A DNA stretch of 64,000 nt from Glycomyces amatae (GCF_020991375.1 NZ_JAJLQZ010000004.1:186001-250000), one strand, 5' to 3'; positions 44,276-52,472 are shown, counted from the first letter of the stretch. The notes: generated by a model not told the origin, from the letters alone. Made by a program: numbers and translations.

Positions 44276-45294
44276 GCACCGGTCCCGCGCTGCTGATCTC
44301 CGTGGTCCTCCTGGCCGCCAACGCGTTCTTCGTGGCCGCCGAGTTCGCGCTCGTCGCCTCGCGCCAGCACCGGCTCGAGCAGGACGGCTCCGCCGCCGCC
44401 CGGGCCGCCCTGCGCGGCACCAGGAACCTCTCCCTCATGCTCGCGGGCGCCCAGCTGGGCATCACCGCGTGCACCGTCGGCCTCGGCGCGCTGGCCGAGC
44501 CGGCCCTGGCGCACGCCATCGAGGTCCCGCTGGAGCACCTCGGCCTGGAGGCGGCCGCGCACCCGATCGCGTTCGCCGTCGCCCTGCTGGTCGTGGTGTT
44601 CCTCCACATGGTCGTGGGGGAGATGATGCCCAAGTCCTGGGCCATCACCCACCCCGAGGCCTCGGCGATGGCGCTCATCTGGCCGTTCACCGCCTACGTG
44701 TGGGTGACCAGGCCGATCCTGCTGGGGCTCAACCACGGCGCCAACGCCATGCTGCGGCTGTTCAAGGTGGAGCCGGCCGACGAGAAGGCCCAGGCCCACT
44801 CGCCCGAGGAGCTGCGCTACCTGCTGCGGTCCTCGGCCGAGGCCGGGATGCTCGGCGAGCCGGAGCACCAGATGCTCACGCACGCCATCGAGGTGCAGCG
44901 CCGCGGCGTCGGGGAGGTCGCGATCCCGTGGGACGCGGTCGTCACGATCCCGGACGACGCCACCGCCGCCCTCGCCGAGGAGCGCAGCCGCGCCACGGGC
45001 CGCTCCCGCCTGGTCGTGGTGGACGGGGAGGAGCGGCCGGTCGGGCTGGTCCACGTCCGCGAGGCCGTCCAGGCCGGGCCGGACGTCCCGATCACCGACC
45101 TGGCCGCGGCCCCGCTACTGGTCACGGCCGACACGACCGTGGCGGCCGCGGTGGCGCTCATGCGGCGCCAGCGGGCCCAGCTCGCCCTCGTGACCGGTCC
45201 CGACCGCGAGGTCACGGGCCTGGTCGCCATGGAGGACCTCCTCGAGGAGATCATGGGCGACTTCGAGGACGAGACCGACCGGGCGCAGGGGTAG
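44272..45294 (+). CDS. HlyC/CorC family membrane protein with CBS pair (second of two)
   Basis: A 340-residue DUF21 protein that forms an operon with its paralogue; heterodimers are typical of such actinobacterial pairs. It has the DUF21 domain with four hydrophobic segments (LAGAQLGITACTVGLGAL, MVVGEMMPKSWAI). The CBS pair is at about 205-335 and ends VAMEDLLEEIMGDFEDE. Unlike the first protein it lacks the CorC_HlyC C-terminal domain. The GTG start overlaps the previous stop. The frame is open far upstream as a shadow of the first gene, which I excluded. Confidence 0.88.
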   Translation: MSTGPALLISVVLLAANAFFVAAEFALVASRQHRLEQDGSAAARAALRGTRNLSLMLAGAQLGITACTVGLGALAEPALAHAIEVPLEHLGLEAAAHPIAFAVALLVVVFLHMVVGEMMPKSWAITHPEASAMALIWPFTAYVWVTRPILLGLNHGANAMLRLFKVEPADEKAQAHSPEELRYLLRSSAEAGMLGEPEHQMLTHAIEVQRRGVGEVAIPWDAVVTIPDDATAALAEERSRATGRSRLVVVDGEERPVGLVHVREAVQAGPDVPITDLAAAPLLVTADTTVAAAVALMRRQRAQLALVTGPDREVTGLVAMEDLLEEIMGDFEDETDRAQG

Positions 45295-45296
45295 CC

Positions 45297-45326
45297 GCGC
45301 GGCGCAGGGCCGGTCCTGCGCCGCGC
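45297..45326 (+). terminator. hairpin after the CorC pair
   Basis: Perfect 12-base stem (45297-45308 with 45315-45326) and six-base loop, directly after the stop codon. Confidence 0.75.
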
Positions 45327-45432
45327 TGGACGAAATCGCGACGACACGCGGTCCGGGCGTGTTCGTCGCCGATTTCGGGGTCTACAGGCGTGATCATGAT
45401 TCATCAACCGTTTCCTGTGACTCTGGAAGACC

Positions 45433-46755
45433 ATGTCGAAATTCTTCGAGGAATCCGGGCCCGAATTCGCCGTCTCGATGCGCGGCTACGACCGCCACCA
45501 GGTCGATGAGTTCGCCTCCCGGCTGTACCAGAACATCAAGTCCCACGAGCAGCAGCGCGACGAGGCCCAGCGCGCGCTGGACGCGGCCGAGCAGCAGCTG
45601 CGCCGCGCGGAGGAGCGCATCGGCGCGCTGGAGCGGCACGTGGCCGACCGAGCCACCCAGATCGCCGAGGCCGAGCAGCCGACCCTGGCGGGGCTCGGCT
45701 CCCGCGTCGAGAAGATCCTGCGCGCCGCCGAGCACGACGCGGGAGTCCAGAAGGCCGAGGCCAAGCGCCAGGCCGCGGCCATGATCGGGGAGGCCCGCGT
45801 CGAGGCCGAGACGATGATCCGCTCGGCCCACGCCGAGGCCGCCGAGACCGCCGCGACCACCGAGCAGGACGTCACCGAGATCCGCGGCCGCGCGGTCAAC
45901 GAGACCACCGAGCTGCGCGAGAACGCCCGCCGCAACCACGACCTGGCCATCGCGGACGCCCAGCGCGAGGTCCAGACCGCCGCGGGGCAGTCCCGGACCG
46001 AGGCCGAGAAGACCCGTTCGCAGGCCGAGCGCGAGATTGCCGTCCTGCGGGCCACCGCCGAGCGCGAGGTCACCGAGCTGCGGGCGCTCGCCTCGCGCGA
46101 GGCCGACGAGCAGCGGGGCGCCGCCGGGCGCCTCCTGGCCGAGGCCGCCGAGCACCGCAAGCGGCGCACCCAGGAGCTCGCCCTCGCCGAGGCCGACCGG
46201 CGCGAGCGGGCCCAGAAGGAGGAGGCCGACCGCCACCAGCAGGCGATCGCCACCGCGCAGCGGATCGTCGCCGAGGCCGAGGACCGCCTGGCGCTCGCCG
46301 AGGAGCGCGCCCGCAGCGCCGAGAACCGGGGCCTGGAGCGCCGCGAGGAGGCCGAGCAGCACGCCCGGGACGCCGTGAACCGGGCCGCCGAGCAGGCCAA
46401 GGCGGTCACGGCCGAGTCGGTGAAGGAGGCCGAGCGGCTGCGCCGCGCCGCCGAGGAGCGCGCCGCCGAGCGCGTCCAGCCGCTCGCCGAGGAGGTCGAG
46501 GCGCTGTCGCGCCAGCGCGACAGCGCCGGTTCGAACCTCACCGACCTGCGCCGCCAGTTGGGCCTGCTCGCCAAGGAGGACGAGCCGACGATCTCGCAGC
46601 CGCCGAGCGACCTGGTGTTCCCCTCGACCGGCAGCGGGTTCGACTCGCCGTCCGCGAGCGGGGTCTTCGCCTCCGAGTCCGCGCCGGTGCCGATCAACCG
46701 GCAGCGGGACGGCTCCGACGCCGACCGGACCCAGCAGCTCCCGGTGATCCGCTAG
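45433..46755 (+). CDS. DivIVA-domain coiled-coil protein, Scy/FilP-like
   Basis: A 440-residue cytoskeletal-type protein. Residues 10-32 match the DivIVA N-terminal region (FAVSMRGYDRHQVDEF). From about 35 to 380 it is an almost unbroken Ala/Glu/Arg coiled coil with irregular heptads, and the last 55 residues are disordered. Such proteins assemble polar or membrane-curvature scaffolds in filamentous actinomycetes; older annotations call them cellulose-binding proteins. GGAAG precedes the ATG. No partner gene lies nearby. Confidence 0.85.
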   Translation: MSKFFEESGPEFAVSMRGYDRHQVDEFASRLYQNIKSHEQQRDEAQRALDAAEQQLRRAEERIGALERHVADRATQIAEAEQPTLAGLGSRVEKILRAAEHDAGVQKAEAKRQAAAMIGEARVEAETMIRSAHAEAAETAATTEQDVTEIRGRAVNETTELRENARRNHDLAIADAQREVQTAAGQSRTEAEKTRSQAEREIAVLRATAEREVTELRALASREADEQRGAAGRLLAEAAEHRKRRTQELALAEADRRERAQKEEADRHQQAIATAQRIVAEAEDRLALAEERARSAENRGLERREEAEQHARDAVNRAAEQAKAVTAESVKEAERLRRAAEERAAERVQPLAEEVEALSRQRDSAGSNLTDLRRQLGLLAKEDEPTISQPPSDLVFPSTGSGFDSPSASGVFASESAPVPINRQRDGSDADRTQQLPVIR

Positions 46756-46793
46756 GGGATTCCCGGACGCCCCCCCCGAGGCAGATCGGCACA

Positions 46794-46866
46794 CCGCGCC
46801 GCGGTCGGCCGTGCGAGTGACGGAATCGTTCGAATCCGTGCTCGGCACTGGCCGACCGCGGCGCGG
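46794..46866. terminator. 73-base extended inverted repeat downstream of the coiled-coil gene
   Basis: Outer arms of 17 bases pair perfectly (46794-46810 with 46850-46866). Inside, CGAG/CTCG and ACGGA/TCCGT also pair, giving a long imperfect hairpin with a ten-base apical loop. It could be a strong terminator, a structured leader or a small mobile repeat. Confidence 0.65.
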
Positions 46867-46901
46867 CCCTATATTATAAATAAACTGAACTAATTCGGTG
46901 G
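46867..46901 (+). promoter_or_regulatory. AT-rich promoter region of the hexosaminidase gene with operator-like palindrome
   Basis: The stretch TATATTATAAATAA is the most AT-rich in the neighbourhood and offers several -10 boxes. It is followed by ACTGAACTAATTCGGT, an imperfect palindrome (six of eight arm positions). The GH20 start is about 130 bases downstream. Confidence 0.5.
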
Positions 46902-47028
46902 GGGCGGCTCGTCGCCCTCCGCACACCCCGGAGCGGCCCGCACCCGCGGACCGCGAGGCCGACCACGGCAAGCGGTTCACCGCCGCGGCCCGACCCTCCG
47001 CAACACCGACCACAGGAGCCCCCGCACT

Positions 47029-48645
47029 ATGCAGCGCCGCATCTCGCTGATCCCGCAACCGCAGCAGCTCACCGCCGCCGACGGCGACCTCGACCTGAGC
47101 ACCCTCGACGCCATCGCCGCCGACCCGGAGCTGCATCCCCTCGCCTGGCTCCTGTCCGACCTCCTCAACCGGGGCACCGGACTGCGCCTGGCGGTGACCG
47201 GCCCCGCCGACGGCCCCGTCCTGCGCCTGCGCCTGGACGGCGACCGGCCCGCGGACCTCACCACCGCCGCCGAGGCCTACCGCCTCGACGTCACCCCCGG
47301 CGGCGTCGACCTCGCCGCCGCCCACCCCGCGGGGATCGCCCGCGGCCTCGCCACCCTCCGCCAGCTCCTGCCGCCCGACGCCCTCCGCGAGGCCCCCGCC
47401 GCCGCGCCGGTCGTGCCGCTCGTGTCGATCCGCGACGAGCCGCGCCTGCGCTGGCGTGGCGTCATGCTCGACGTGGTCCGCCACTTCCAGCCCAAGGACT
47501 TCGTCCTCAAGATGATCGACCGGGCCTGGATGCACCGGCTCAACGTCGTCCACCTGCACCTGACCGACGACCAGGGCTGGCGCTTCGAGGTGCCCTCGCG
47601 CCCGAAGCTCGCCGAGATCGCCTCCTGGCGCGCCGAGACGAAGGTCGGCCACGCCCGCGACGAGTCCGAGGGGTACGACGGGACCCCGCACGGCGGGTTC
47701 TTCTCGGTCTCGGACCTGCGCGAGATCGCCTCCTACGCGCGCGAGCGCCACATCCTCATCGTCCCCGAGGTGAACCTCCCCGGGCACGCCCGGGCGGTCC
47801 TGGCCGCCTACCCCGAGCTCGGGGCGGGCCAGGACCAGCCGGTGTCGCCCACGTTCGGCGTGTTCGAGGAGGTCCTGGAGCCGACCCCGGAGGCGCTCGA
47901 CTTCGCGCTCGAGGCGTACACGGCGATCGCCGAGTTCTTCGAGGGCCCGTTCGTCCACATCGGCGGCGACGAGGTCCCGATGACCCAGTGGGAGCAGTCC
48001 CCGGTCGCGCGGGAGCTCATGGAGCGGGAGGGCATGGAGGACGTGCGCGGCGTCCAGGCCTGGTTCACCAAGGCCTTCTGCGACCGCCTCACCGCGATGG
48101 GCAAGCGCGTCATCGGCTGGGACGAGATCCTCGACGGCGGGGCGCCCGCCGAGGCCGCGGTCCACGTGTGGCGCAACGAGGCCTACGTCAAGAAGGCCGT
48201 CGCCGCGGGCCACCAGGTCGTCGCCTCGCCCGAGCCCTACGCCTACTACGACCACTACCAGTCCGACGGCGAGGACGAGCCCCTGCGCATCCACGGCCTG
48301 GTCCCGGTCGAGCGGGTCGCCGGCTGGGACCCCGTCCCGCAGGGCGTCGACGAGTCGATGATCCTCGGCGTGCAGTGCCAGCTGTGGTCGGAGTACCTGC
48401 CGAACCCGCGGGACGTCGAGTACTCGGCGTTCCCGCGCCTGTCGGTGCTCGCCGAGGTCGGCTGGACGAACGTGGACGTGCGCGAGGCCAACCCGGTCAT
48501 GGACCGCCTCGGCGACCACCTGGAGCGGCTGCACGCCATGGGGATCTGGTACCGCCCCCTCGAAGGGCCCGCGCCTTGGCAGCGCGGCGGCACCGGCTCG
48601 CGCAAGCGCTTCGCCTGGGAGCACCGGGGGCACCCCGCCGAGTAG
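47029..48645 (+). CDS. GH20 beta-N-acetylhexosaminidase
   Basis: Removes terminal N-acetylglucosamine (or galactosamine) from chitin fragments or glycoconjugates by substrate-assisted catalysis. The 538-residue protein has an N-terminal GH20b domain (1-130) and a TIM barrel (about 140-490). The catalytic pair Asp314-Glu315 is in HIGGDEVP, and other family motifs are RWRGVMLDVVRHF, HLHLTDDQGWR and SEYLP. There is no signal peptide, so it probably acts on imported disaccharides. ACCACAGGAG precedes the ATG. No transporter or regulator for chitobiose is next to it. Confidence 0.93.
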   Translation: MQRRISLIPQPQQLTAADGDLDLSTLDAIAADPELHPLAWLLSDLLNRGTGLRLAVTGPADGPVLRLRLDGDRPADLTTAAEAYRLDVTPGGVDLAAAHPAGIARGLATLRQLLPPDALREAPAAAPVVPLVSIRDEPRLRWRGVMLDVVRHFQPKDFVLKMIDRAWMHRLNVVHLHLTDDQGWRFEVPSRPKLAEIASWRAETKVGHARDESEGYDGTPHGGFFSVSDLREIASYARERHILIVPEVNLPGHARAVLAAYPELGAGQDQPVSPTFGVFEEVLEPTPEALDFALEAYTAIAEFFEGPFVHIGGDEVPMTQWEQSPVARELMEREGMEDVRGVQAWFTKAFCDRLTAMGKRVIGWDEILDGGAPAEAAVHVWRNEAYVKKAVAAGHQVVASPEPYAYYDHYQSDGEDEPLRIHGLVPVERVAGWDPVPQGVDESMILGVQCQLWSEYLPNPRDVEYSAFPRLSVLAEVGWTNVDVREANPVMDRLGDHLERLHAMGIWYRPLEGPAPWQRGGTGSRKRFAWEHRGHPAE

Positions 48646-48661
48646 CCCGGCGCAGGACGGG

Positions 48662-48695
48662 GGAAACCCTCGCGGGAGCACCCGCGAGGGTTTCC
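48662..48695 (+). terminator. hairpin after the GH20 gene
   Basis: Perfect 15-base stem (48662-48676 with 48681-48695), AGCA loop, followed by TTA; 16 bases after the stop codon. Confidence 0.85.
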
Positions 48696-48793
48696 TTACG
48701 ATGGGGGCCCCGGCGGCGGCGCTGGCTTATTGCGGGGTCAGCAGCAGGGTCAGCAATATGGGAGCGCCCGCCCCGTCGCCGGGGAGTCGTTGC

Positions 48794-48814
48794 GCCGGGC
48801 CCCTGAGGCCCGGC
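48794..48814 (-). terminator. hairpin after the second NlpC/P60 gene
   Basis: Eight-base stem (48794-48801 with 48807-48814), five-base loop, 20 bases beyond the minus-strand stop codon. Confidence 0.55.
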
Positions 48815-48834
48815 CGCGACCGGGTGGATGCGGC

Positions 48835-49779
48835 CTAGGGACGCCCGTAGCCGTCGATGGACATGATGCCGATGTCGGCGATCTTGACCACGGTCGTCGA
48901 GTTGGGGGCGTGGATGATCTGGTTGTCGCCGATGTAGATCGCGACGTGGCTCAGTCCGTTGTAGAACACGAGGTCGCCCTCCTGGAGCTCGTCGCGGGAG
49001 ATCCGCGCCGTCTCGTTCCACTGCATCTGGGTGTTGTGCGAGAGGCTGACGCCCACCGCGCCCCACGCGCCCTGCGTCAGGCCCGAGCAGTCCCACGAGT
49101 CCGGGCCGGAGGAGCCGTACACGTACGGGTCGCCGAGCTGGTTGTACGCGAACTCCACCACGCCGGAGGAGCCGGAGTAGTCGCCGCCGCCGTAGGTCGG
49201 GGGGTTCTCCTCGGCGTACGCGTCCGCGTACTCGTCTTCGAGCGCCGCGATCTCGTCCTCGATCTCCTCCTGCTGCTCCTCGATGTCCGCGAGGATGTCG
49301 TCGGCGCTCTGCTGGAGCGCCTCGAGCTCGGTCCGGCGGGTCTGGAGCTCCTCGACGCGGGCGAGGTTGGCCGCCAGGACCTCGTTCTCGGCCGAGCTCA
49401 GGTTCTCGAGGTACATGAGGCGGTCGGCGAAGTCGGTGGCGTCGCCGGACAGGACCGAGTTGACCATCGCGAAGTCGCCGCCGGTGTAGGCGGTGGCCGC
49501 GAAGTCGGCGAGCGCCTCGGTGGCCTCCGCGGAGGCGGCCTCGAGCGAGGGCAGCTCCGCCTCGATCTCGGCGATGAGCGCGTTGGCGTCGTCGAGCTCC
49601 TCGCGCTTGGCGTTGTAGTCCTCGATGACCTTCTCGAGATCGGAGTGGCGGTCGTCGATCTCCGCCTGGATCTCCTCGCTCGTCTGCGCGGACGCCTGCG
49701 AGGCCGTGAGCAGCGAGGCCGAGACGGGCAGCAGTGCGGCGGCCGCGACGGCGGCGGCGATACGCCGGGTACGCACCAA
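48835..49779 (-). CDS. secreted NlpC/P60 peptidoglycan endopeptidase under c-di-AMP control
   Basis: A 314-residue exported hydrolase, paralogous to the protein at 7990. It has a signal peptide ending SQASAQ (about residue 31), an acidic coiled coil to about residue 190, a short Gly/Tyr/Ser linker, then the NlpC/P60 domain. Cys is in DSWDCSGLTQG and His in LSHVAIYIGDN, with HAPNSTTVVKI near the end. Both starts, TTG at 49779 and GTG at 49776, follow AAGGAG, and I keep the former. The riboswitch upstream matches those controlling resuscitation factors and wall hydrolases in actinobacteria. Confidence 0.92.
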   Translation of the reverse strand: MVRTRRIAAAVAAAALLPVSASLLTASQASAQTSEEIQAEIDDRHSDLEKVIEDYNAKREELDDANALIAEIEAELPSLEAASAEATEALADFAATAYTGGDFAMVNSVLSGDATDFADRLMYLENLSSAENEVLAANLARVEELQTRRTELEALQQSADDILADIEEQQEEIEDEIAALEDEYADAYAEENPPTYGGGDYSGSSGVVEFAYNQLGDPYVYGSSGPDSWDCSGLTQGAWGAVGVSLSHNTQMQWNETARISRDELQEGDLVFYNGLSHVAIYIGDNQIIHAPNSTTVVKIADIGIMSIDGYGRP

Positions 49780-49798
49780 GGGAGGTGCTCCTTCCTCT

Positions 49799-49946
49799 GG
49801 CCGCCTACCGGGTTAGCTGTCGGGTTCGGGCGGAAGGAAGGGTCGCCCTACGCGCCCGCGGACGCGATTCACCCCGTCGGCCCTGAGGGCGCCGACTGCT
49901 GGTTCCCCGGTTCGGCCCGGGGGGTCCCCGGCCGACTCGGCGGTGC
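49799..49946 (-). promoter_or_regulatory. c-di-AMP riboswitch (ydaO/yuaA class)
   Basis: The minus strand carries the conserved aptamer landmarks in order: CCGCCGAGTC, CGGGGGA-type joining region, GGGGTGAATCG, GCGTAGGGCGAC, CCTTCCGCCCGAACCCGACA and AGCTAACCCGGTAGGCGG. P1 would pair 49939-49943 with 49801-49805. The gene's Shine-Dalgarno (AAGGAG) lies just beyond and faces a CTCCCTT stretch, a possible expression platform. Known members turn wall-hydrolase genes off when c-di-AMP is high. Confidence 0.92.
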
Positions 49947-49993
49947 CGCGCGGCGGATGCGGGGTGCACCCGAGTTTCCGACGCGACGGGTTC

Positions 49994-50023
49994 ACGTTAG
50001 AGGGGCCTTCTCCGCCTTGACAA
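49994..50023 (-). promoter_or_regulatory. promoter of the riboswitch transcript
   Basis: TTGTCA (50023-50018), 18-base spacer, TAACGT (49999-49994) on the minus strand, placing the RNA start about 45 bases before the aptamer. Confidence 0.65.
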
Positions 50024-50100
50024 GGGCGGGGGGAGAATTTCTCGCACAATGGCACGGAATACTACGGGCCGCTGCTCGGGGCTGACAAGCAGTTGCCGGG

Positions 50101-50117
50101 ATACCCCTGAGGGGTAT
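50101..50117. promoter_or_regulatory. CsoR operator
   Basis: ATACCCC, TGA, GGGGTAT: a perfect seven-base-arm palindrome of the G-tract type bound by CsoR, 26 bases before the csoR start. Autoregulation by copper is expected. Confidence 0.85.
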
Positions 50118-50142
50118 ACACTGACGACCGGAGGGAAGCGAC

Positions 50143-50484
50143 ATGGCGAGCGATCAGACCGACTGCGGGTCGGCGCACGGCGACACCGGCGAGGCCCGGC
50201 ACTACTGGTACCACGGCGACAAGGCCGCGCTCACCCGCCGCCTCAAGCGCATCGAGGGCCAGATCCGCGGCATCCAGCGGATGGTCGACGAGGACGAGTA
50301 CTGCATCGACATCCTCACCCAGATCTCGGCGTCCACCAAAGGACTCCAGGCCGTGGCGCTCAACCTCCTCGAGGGCCACCTGGCCCACTGCGTCGCCGAG
50401 GCCCAGACCTCCGGCGACGAGGCCGCCGCGCAGGCCAAGGTCAAGGAGGCCTCGGACGCGGTGGCCCGCCTGCTCAGAACCTGA
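50143..50484 (+). CDS. csoR: copper-sensing transcriptional repressor CsoR
   Basis: A 113-residue all-helical repressor of the DUF156 family. The Cu(I) ligands are present in the expected spacing: Cys54, His79 and Cys83 (DEYCIDIL and GHLAHC). The conserved RRLKRIEGQIRGIQRMV helix binds DNA. The first 25 residues are His/Cys-containing and variable. GGAGGG precedes the ATG. Its palindromic operator lies in its own promoter, and copZ follows 15 bases later. The expected copper ATPase copA is not in the window. Confidence 0.93.
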   Translation: MASDQTDCGSAHGDTGEARHYWYHGDKAALTRRLKRIEGQIRGIQRMVDEDEYCIDILTQISASTKGLQAVALNLLEGHLAHCVAEAQTSGDEAAAQAKVKEASDAVARLLRT

Positions 50485-50499
50485 CCGACAGGAGTCGAC

Positions 50500-50712
50500 A
50501 TGGAAACCGTGTACGTCGTCAAAGGCATGACCTGCGGGCACTGCGCCGGCAGCGTCACCCAGGAGCTCACCGCCCTCCCCGGGGTCGAGGGCGTCGACGT
50601 GGCCCTGGACACCGGCAGGGTCACCGTCAAGAGCGGGGCCGCGCTCTCCCAGGACGCGGTCCGCGAGGCCGTCGACGAGGCCGGCTACGAGCTCGTCGGC
50701 GTCGCCGAGTAG
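50500..50712 (+). CDS. copZ: copper chaperone CopZ (HMA domain)
   Basis: A 70-residue heavy-metal-associated domain protein with the metal site GMTCGHC (Cys12 and Cys15). It carries Cu(I) in the cytosol, usually to CopA or CsoR. It is in an operon with csoR, and AGGAG lies six bases before the ATG. Full-length for the family. No transporter gene follows; a hairpin closes the operon. Confidence 0.93.
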   Translation: METVYVVKGMTCGHCAGSVTQELTALPGVEGVDVALDTGRVTVKSGAALSQDAVREAVDEAGYELVGVAE

Positions 50713-50723
50713 CGCCTTCCCGG

Positions 50724-50754
50724 CCCTGGACGCCTGTTCGCCAGGTGTTCAGGG
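50724..50754 (+). terminator. hairpin after copZ
   Basis: Imperfect stem: CCCTG (50724-50728) pairs with CAGGG (50750-50754), and the inner CGCCTG pairs with CAGGTG with one G-T pair. It lies 12 bases after the stop codon. Confidence 0.5.
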
Positions 50755-50787
50755 TCTCGTCGTTGCCGCGGCGGGGCGCCCCTGACG

Positions 50788-50799
50788 TAAAGTCGGGGC
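50788..50799 (+). promoter_or_regulatory. leaderless promoter -10 element
   Basis: TAAAGT at 50788-50793 followed by six bases and the ATG at 50800; TTGCCG at 50763-50768 could be the -35. Confidence 0.55.
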
Positions 50800-50982
50800 A
50801 TGGCAGTCTCCGACGACGACCGTTCCGTCGAACTCGACGAGGACTTCTCGGTGCTCCCGGACCAGACCTCCGACGACACCGACCGCGGCTGGGGCGAGGC
50901 GGTCCCCGAGCGCCCCGCCCGCTCCGGGCTCTCGGCCCGCGACCTCGACCTCCTGGCCGAACGCCCCCCGCACTGGTCCTAG
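50800..50982 (+). CDS. small acidic actinobacterial protein, unknown function
   Basis: A 60-residue acidic protein with no membrane segment. The ending, RGWGE followed by LDLLAERPPHW, is a pattern I associate with a widespread but uncharacterised actinobacterial family. It has a leaderless promoter of its own and stands alone between copZ and a membrane protein gene. Confidence 0.65.
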   Translation: MAVSDDDRSVELDEDFSVLPDQTSDDTDRGWGEAVPERPARSGLSARDLDLLAERPPHWS

Positions 50983-51008
50983 GGACGTCCGGCGTTGCCG
51001 CGCCCCCT

Positions 51009-51021
51009 TACGGTGTCCGGC
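51009..51021 (+). promoter_or_regulatory. leaderless promoter -10 element
   Basis: TACGGT at 51009-51014 followed by seven bases and the ATG at 51022. Confidence 0.5.
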
Positions 51022-51624
51022 ATGACGACCGCTCCCGCCCGGACCAGACCCTCCCGGAAACCTCCGGCGGTCATCGCCGCCACGGCCGCGATGCTGGGCG
51101 CGATCGCCTTCGACATGGTCACCGGGGCGCTCGGCGGGCTCACCCTCTTCGGGCTCGACTGGGCCGAGGCCGACGGGAAGAACATCGAGATCCCGCAGTA
51201 CACGCGAGACGTCCTGCGGCTCGGCTTCTGGCACCCCGCCGTCTGGATCCTGCCGCGCTGCGTGCTCGCATGGCGCCTCCACAAGGGCTCCGCGGCCGGA
51301 AGGGCCGTCACCATCGCGGTCGAGGCGCTCGCCGTCGCCGCCTGGGCGCCGACGCTGTTCATATGGGTGGACGGCGGCTACGGGGTCGTCCAGAGCTACG
51401 ACTTCGGCCCGCTCCGCGTCTGCGCGGCCGTCTGCGCGGCCGCGTCGATCGCGGTCATCGTCCTCCTCTGCACCCCCGCCGTGAGGGCCTGGTGCGCCCG
51501 CCGACCCGCACCGCAGGGCCCGGGCCCCGGCGCCTGCCCTTGCGGGGCAGGCATACCGTGTCGAGCAGCAGGCTCTCGTACTCAGCCCTTCACGGCGCCT
51601 CCGGTCAGCCCCGAGACGATGTAG
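51022..51624 (+). CDS. four-helix membrane protein, unknown function
   Basis: A 200-residue protein with four predicted helices (about 15-38, 63-82, 88-112 and 125-150). A Cys/Gly/Pro-rich tail ends it. I do not recognise the family. The ATG at 51022 is favoured by the leaderless -10 element; the frame is open a little upstream. Its last 43 bases overlap the end of the convergent malG-like gene, which is unusual, so the true C-terminus or the gene itself is less certain. Confidence 0.55.
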   Translation: MTTAPARTRPSRKPPAVIAATAAMLGAIAFDMVTGALGGLTLFGLDWAEADGKNIEIPQYTRDVLRLGFWHPAVWILPRCVLAWRLHKGSAAGRAVTIAVEALAVAAWAPTLFIWVDGGYGVVQSYDFGPLRVCAAVCAAASIAVIVLLCTPAVRAWCARRPAPQGPGPGACPCGAGIPCRAAGSRTQPFTAPPVSPETM

Positions 51625-52472
51625 CGCTGGAGGCTCATGAACACCGCGACGGTGAGCACCGAGGTCAGGAGCGTCCCGGCCGCGAAGATCCCGAAGTAGC
51701 TCGCCGGGGAGTTCTCCGCCGTCAGCGTCTTCAGCCCCACCGCGAGCGTCATCTCCGGCCGGTCGGTCAGGAACAGGCTCGCCAGGATGAAGTCGTTCAT
51801 CGTCCCCACGAACGCCAGGATCCCCGAGATCGCGATGATCGGGGCCGCCAGCGGCAGGACCATCCCGAAGAAGATCTGCGCGTGGCCGGCGCCGTCGATG
51901 GTCGCCGCCTCGTCGAGCTCCTTCGGGATCGTGTCGAAGAAGCCCTTCATCAGCCACGTCGAGACGCCCAGCGCCCCGCCCATGTACACCAGCATCAGGC
52001 CCAGCTTCGTGTTCAGGCCCGCTACCGGGTAGAAGTCGCCGATGGTGCCGAAGATCAGGTACAGCGCCACCACGGCCAGGAACGCCGGGAACATCTGGAT
52101 CAGCAGCAGGAACAGCAGCATCGGGCGGCGGCCCTTGAAACGGAACCGGCTGAACGCGTACGCCGCGAGCGAGGAGATGAAGATCGAGATGAACGCGGCC
52201 GGGACCGCGATCACCAGCGAGTTGAGGAACCACTGCCCGAACGGCACGTTCGGCTCGGTGAACAGCTTCTCGAAGTTGCTCAGGCTGAATCCGGTCGGCA
52301 GCAGGCTCGTCGAGGACAGCGTCCCGTTCGGGTTGAACGCCGCCGAGATCACGTACACGATCGGGACGAGCCCGAACGCGAGCACGGCGAGGGCGACGAG
52401 GTGGCGCCAGCCGGTGTCGCCGGCCCACTTCGCGAACGGGTGCCTGCCGGGGCGCTTCACGGGAACCGTCAT
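51582..52472 (-). CDS. maltose/alpha-glucoside ABC transporter permease, MalG-like
   Basis: A 296-residue CUT1 permease with six predicted helices and the EAA motif DEAATIDGAGHAQIFFGMVL. It ends with the MalG-type SLQRYIVSGLTGGAVKG, whose tail reaches into the ATPase dimer in E. coli. The ATG at 52472 overlaps the stop of the MalF-like gene (ATGA). It forms an operon with MalE- and MalF-like genes, divergent from a LacI repressor and a GH13 glucosidase. Confidence 0.92.
   Translation of the reverse strand: MTVPVKRPGRHPFAKWAGDTGWRHLVALAVLAFGLVPIVYVISAAFNPNGTLSSTSLLPTGFSLSNFEKLFTEPNVPFGQWFLNSLVIAVPAAFISIFISSLAAYAFSRFRFKGRRPMLLFLLLIQMFPAFLAVVALYLIFGTIGDFYPVAGLNTKLGLMLVYMGGALGVSTWLMKGFFDTIPKELDEAATIDGAGHAQIFFGMVLPLAAPIIAISGILAFVGTMNDFILASLFLTDRPEMTLAVGLKTLTAENSPASYFGIFAAGTLLTSVLTVAVFMSLQRYIVSGLTGGAVKG

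Noticed and set aside
46820-46842. TTCGAATCC-containing hairpin that resembles a tRNA T-arm
   Set aside because: No acceptor, D-arm or anticodon arm around it; it is the apical part of the 73-base inverted repeat.
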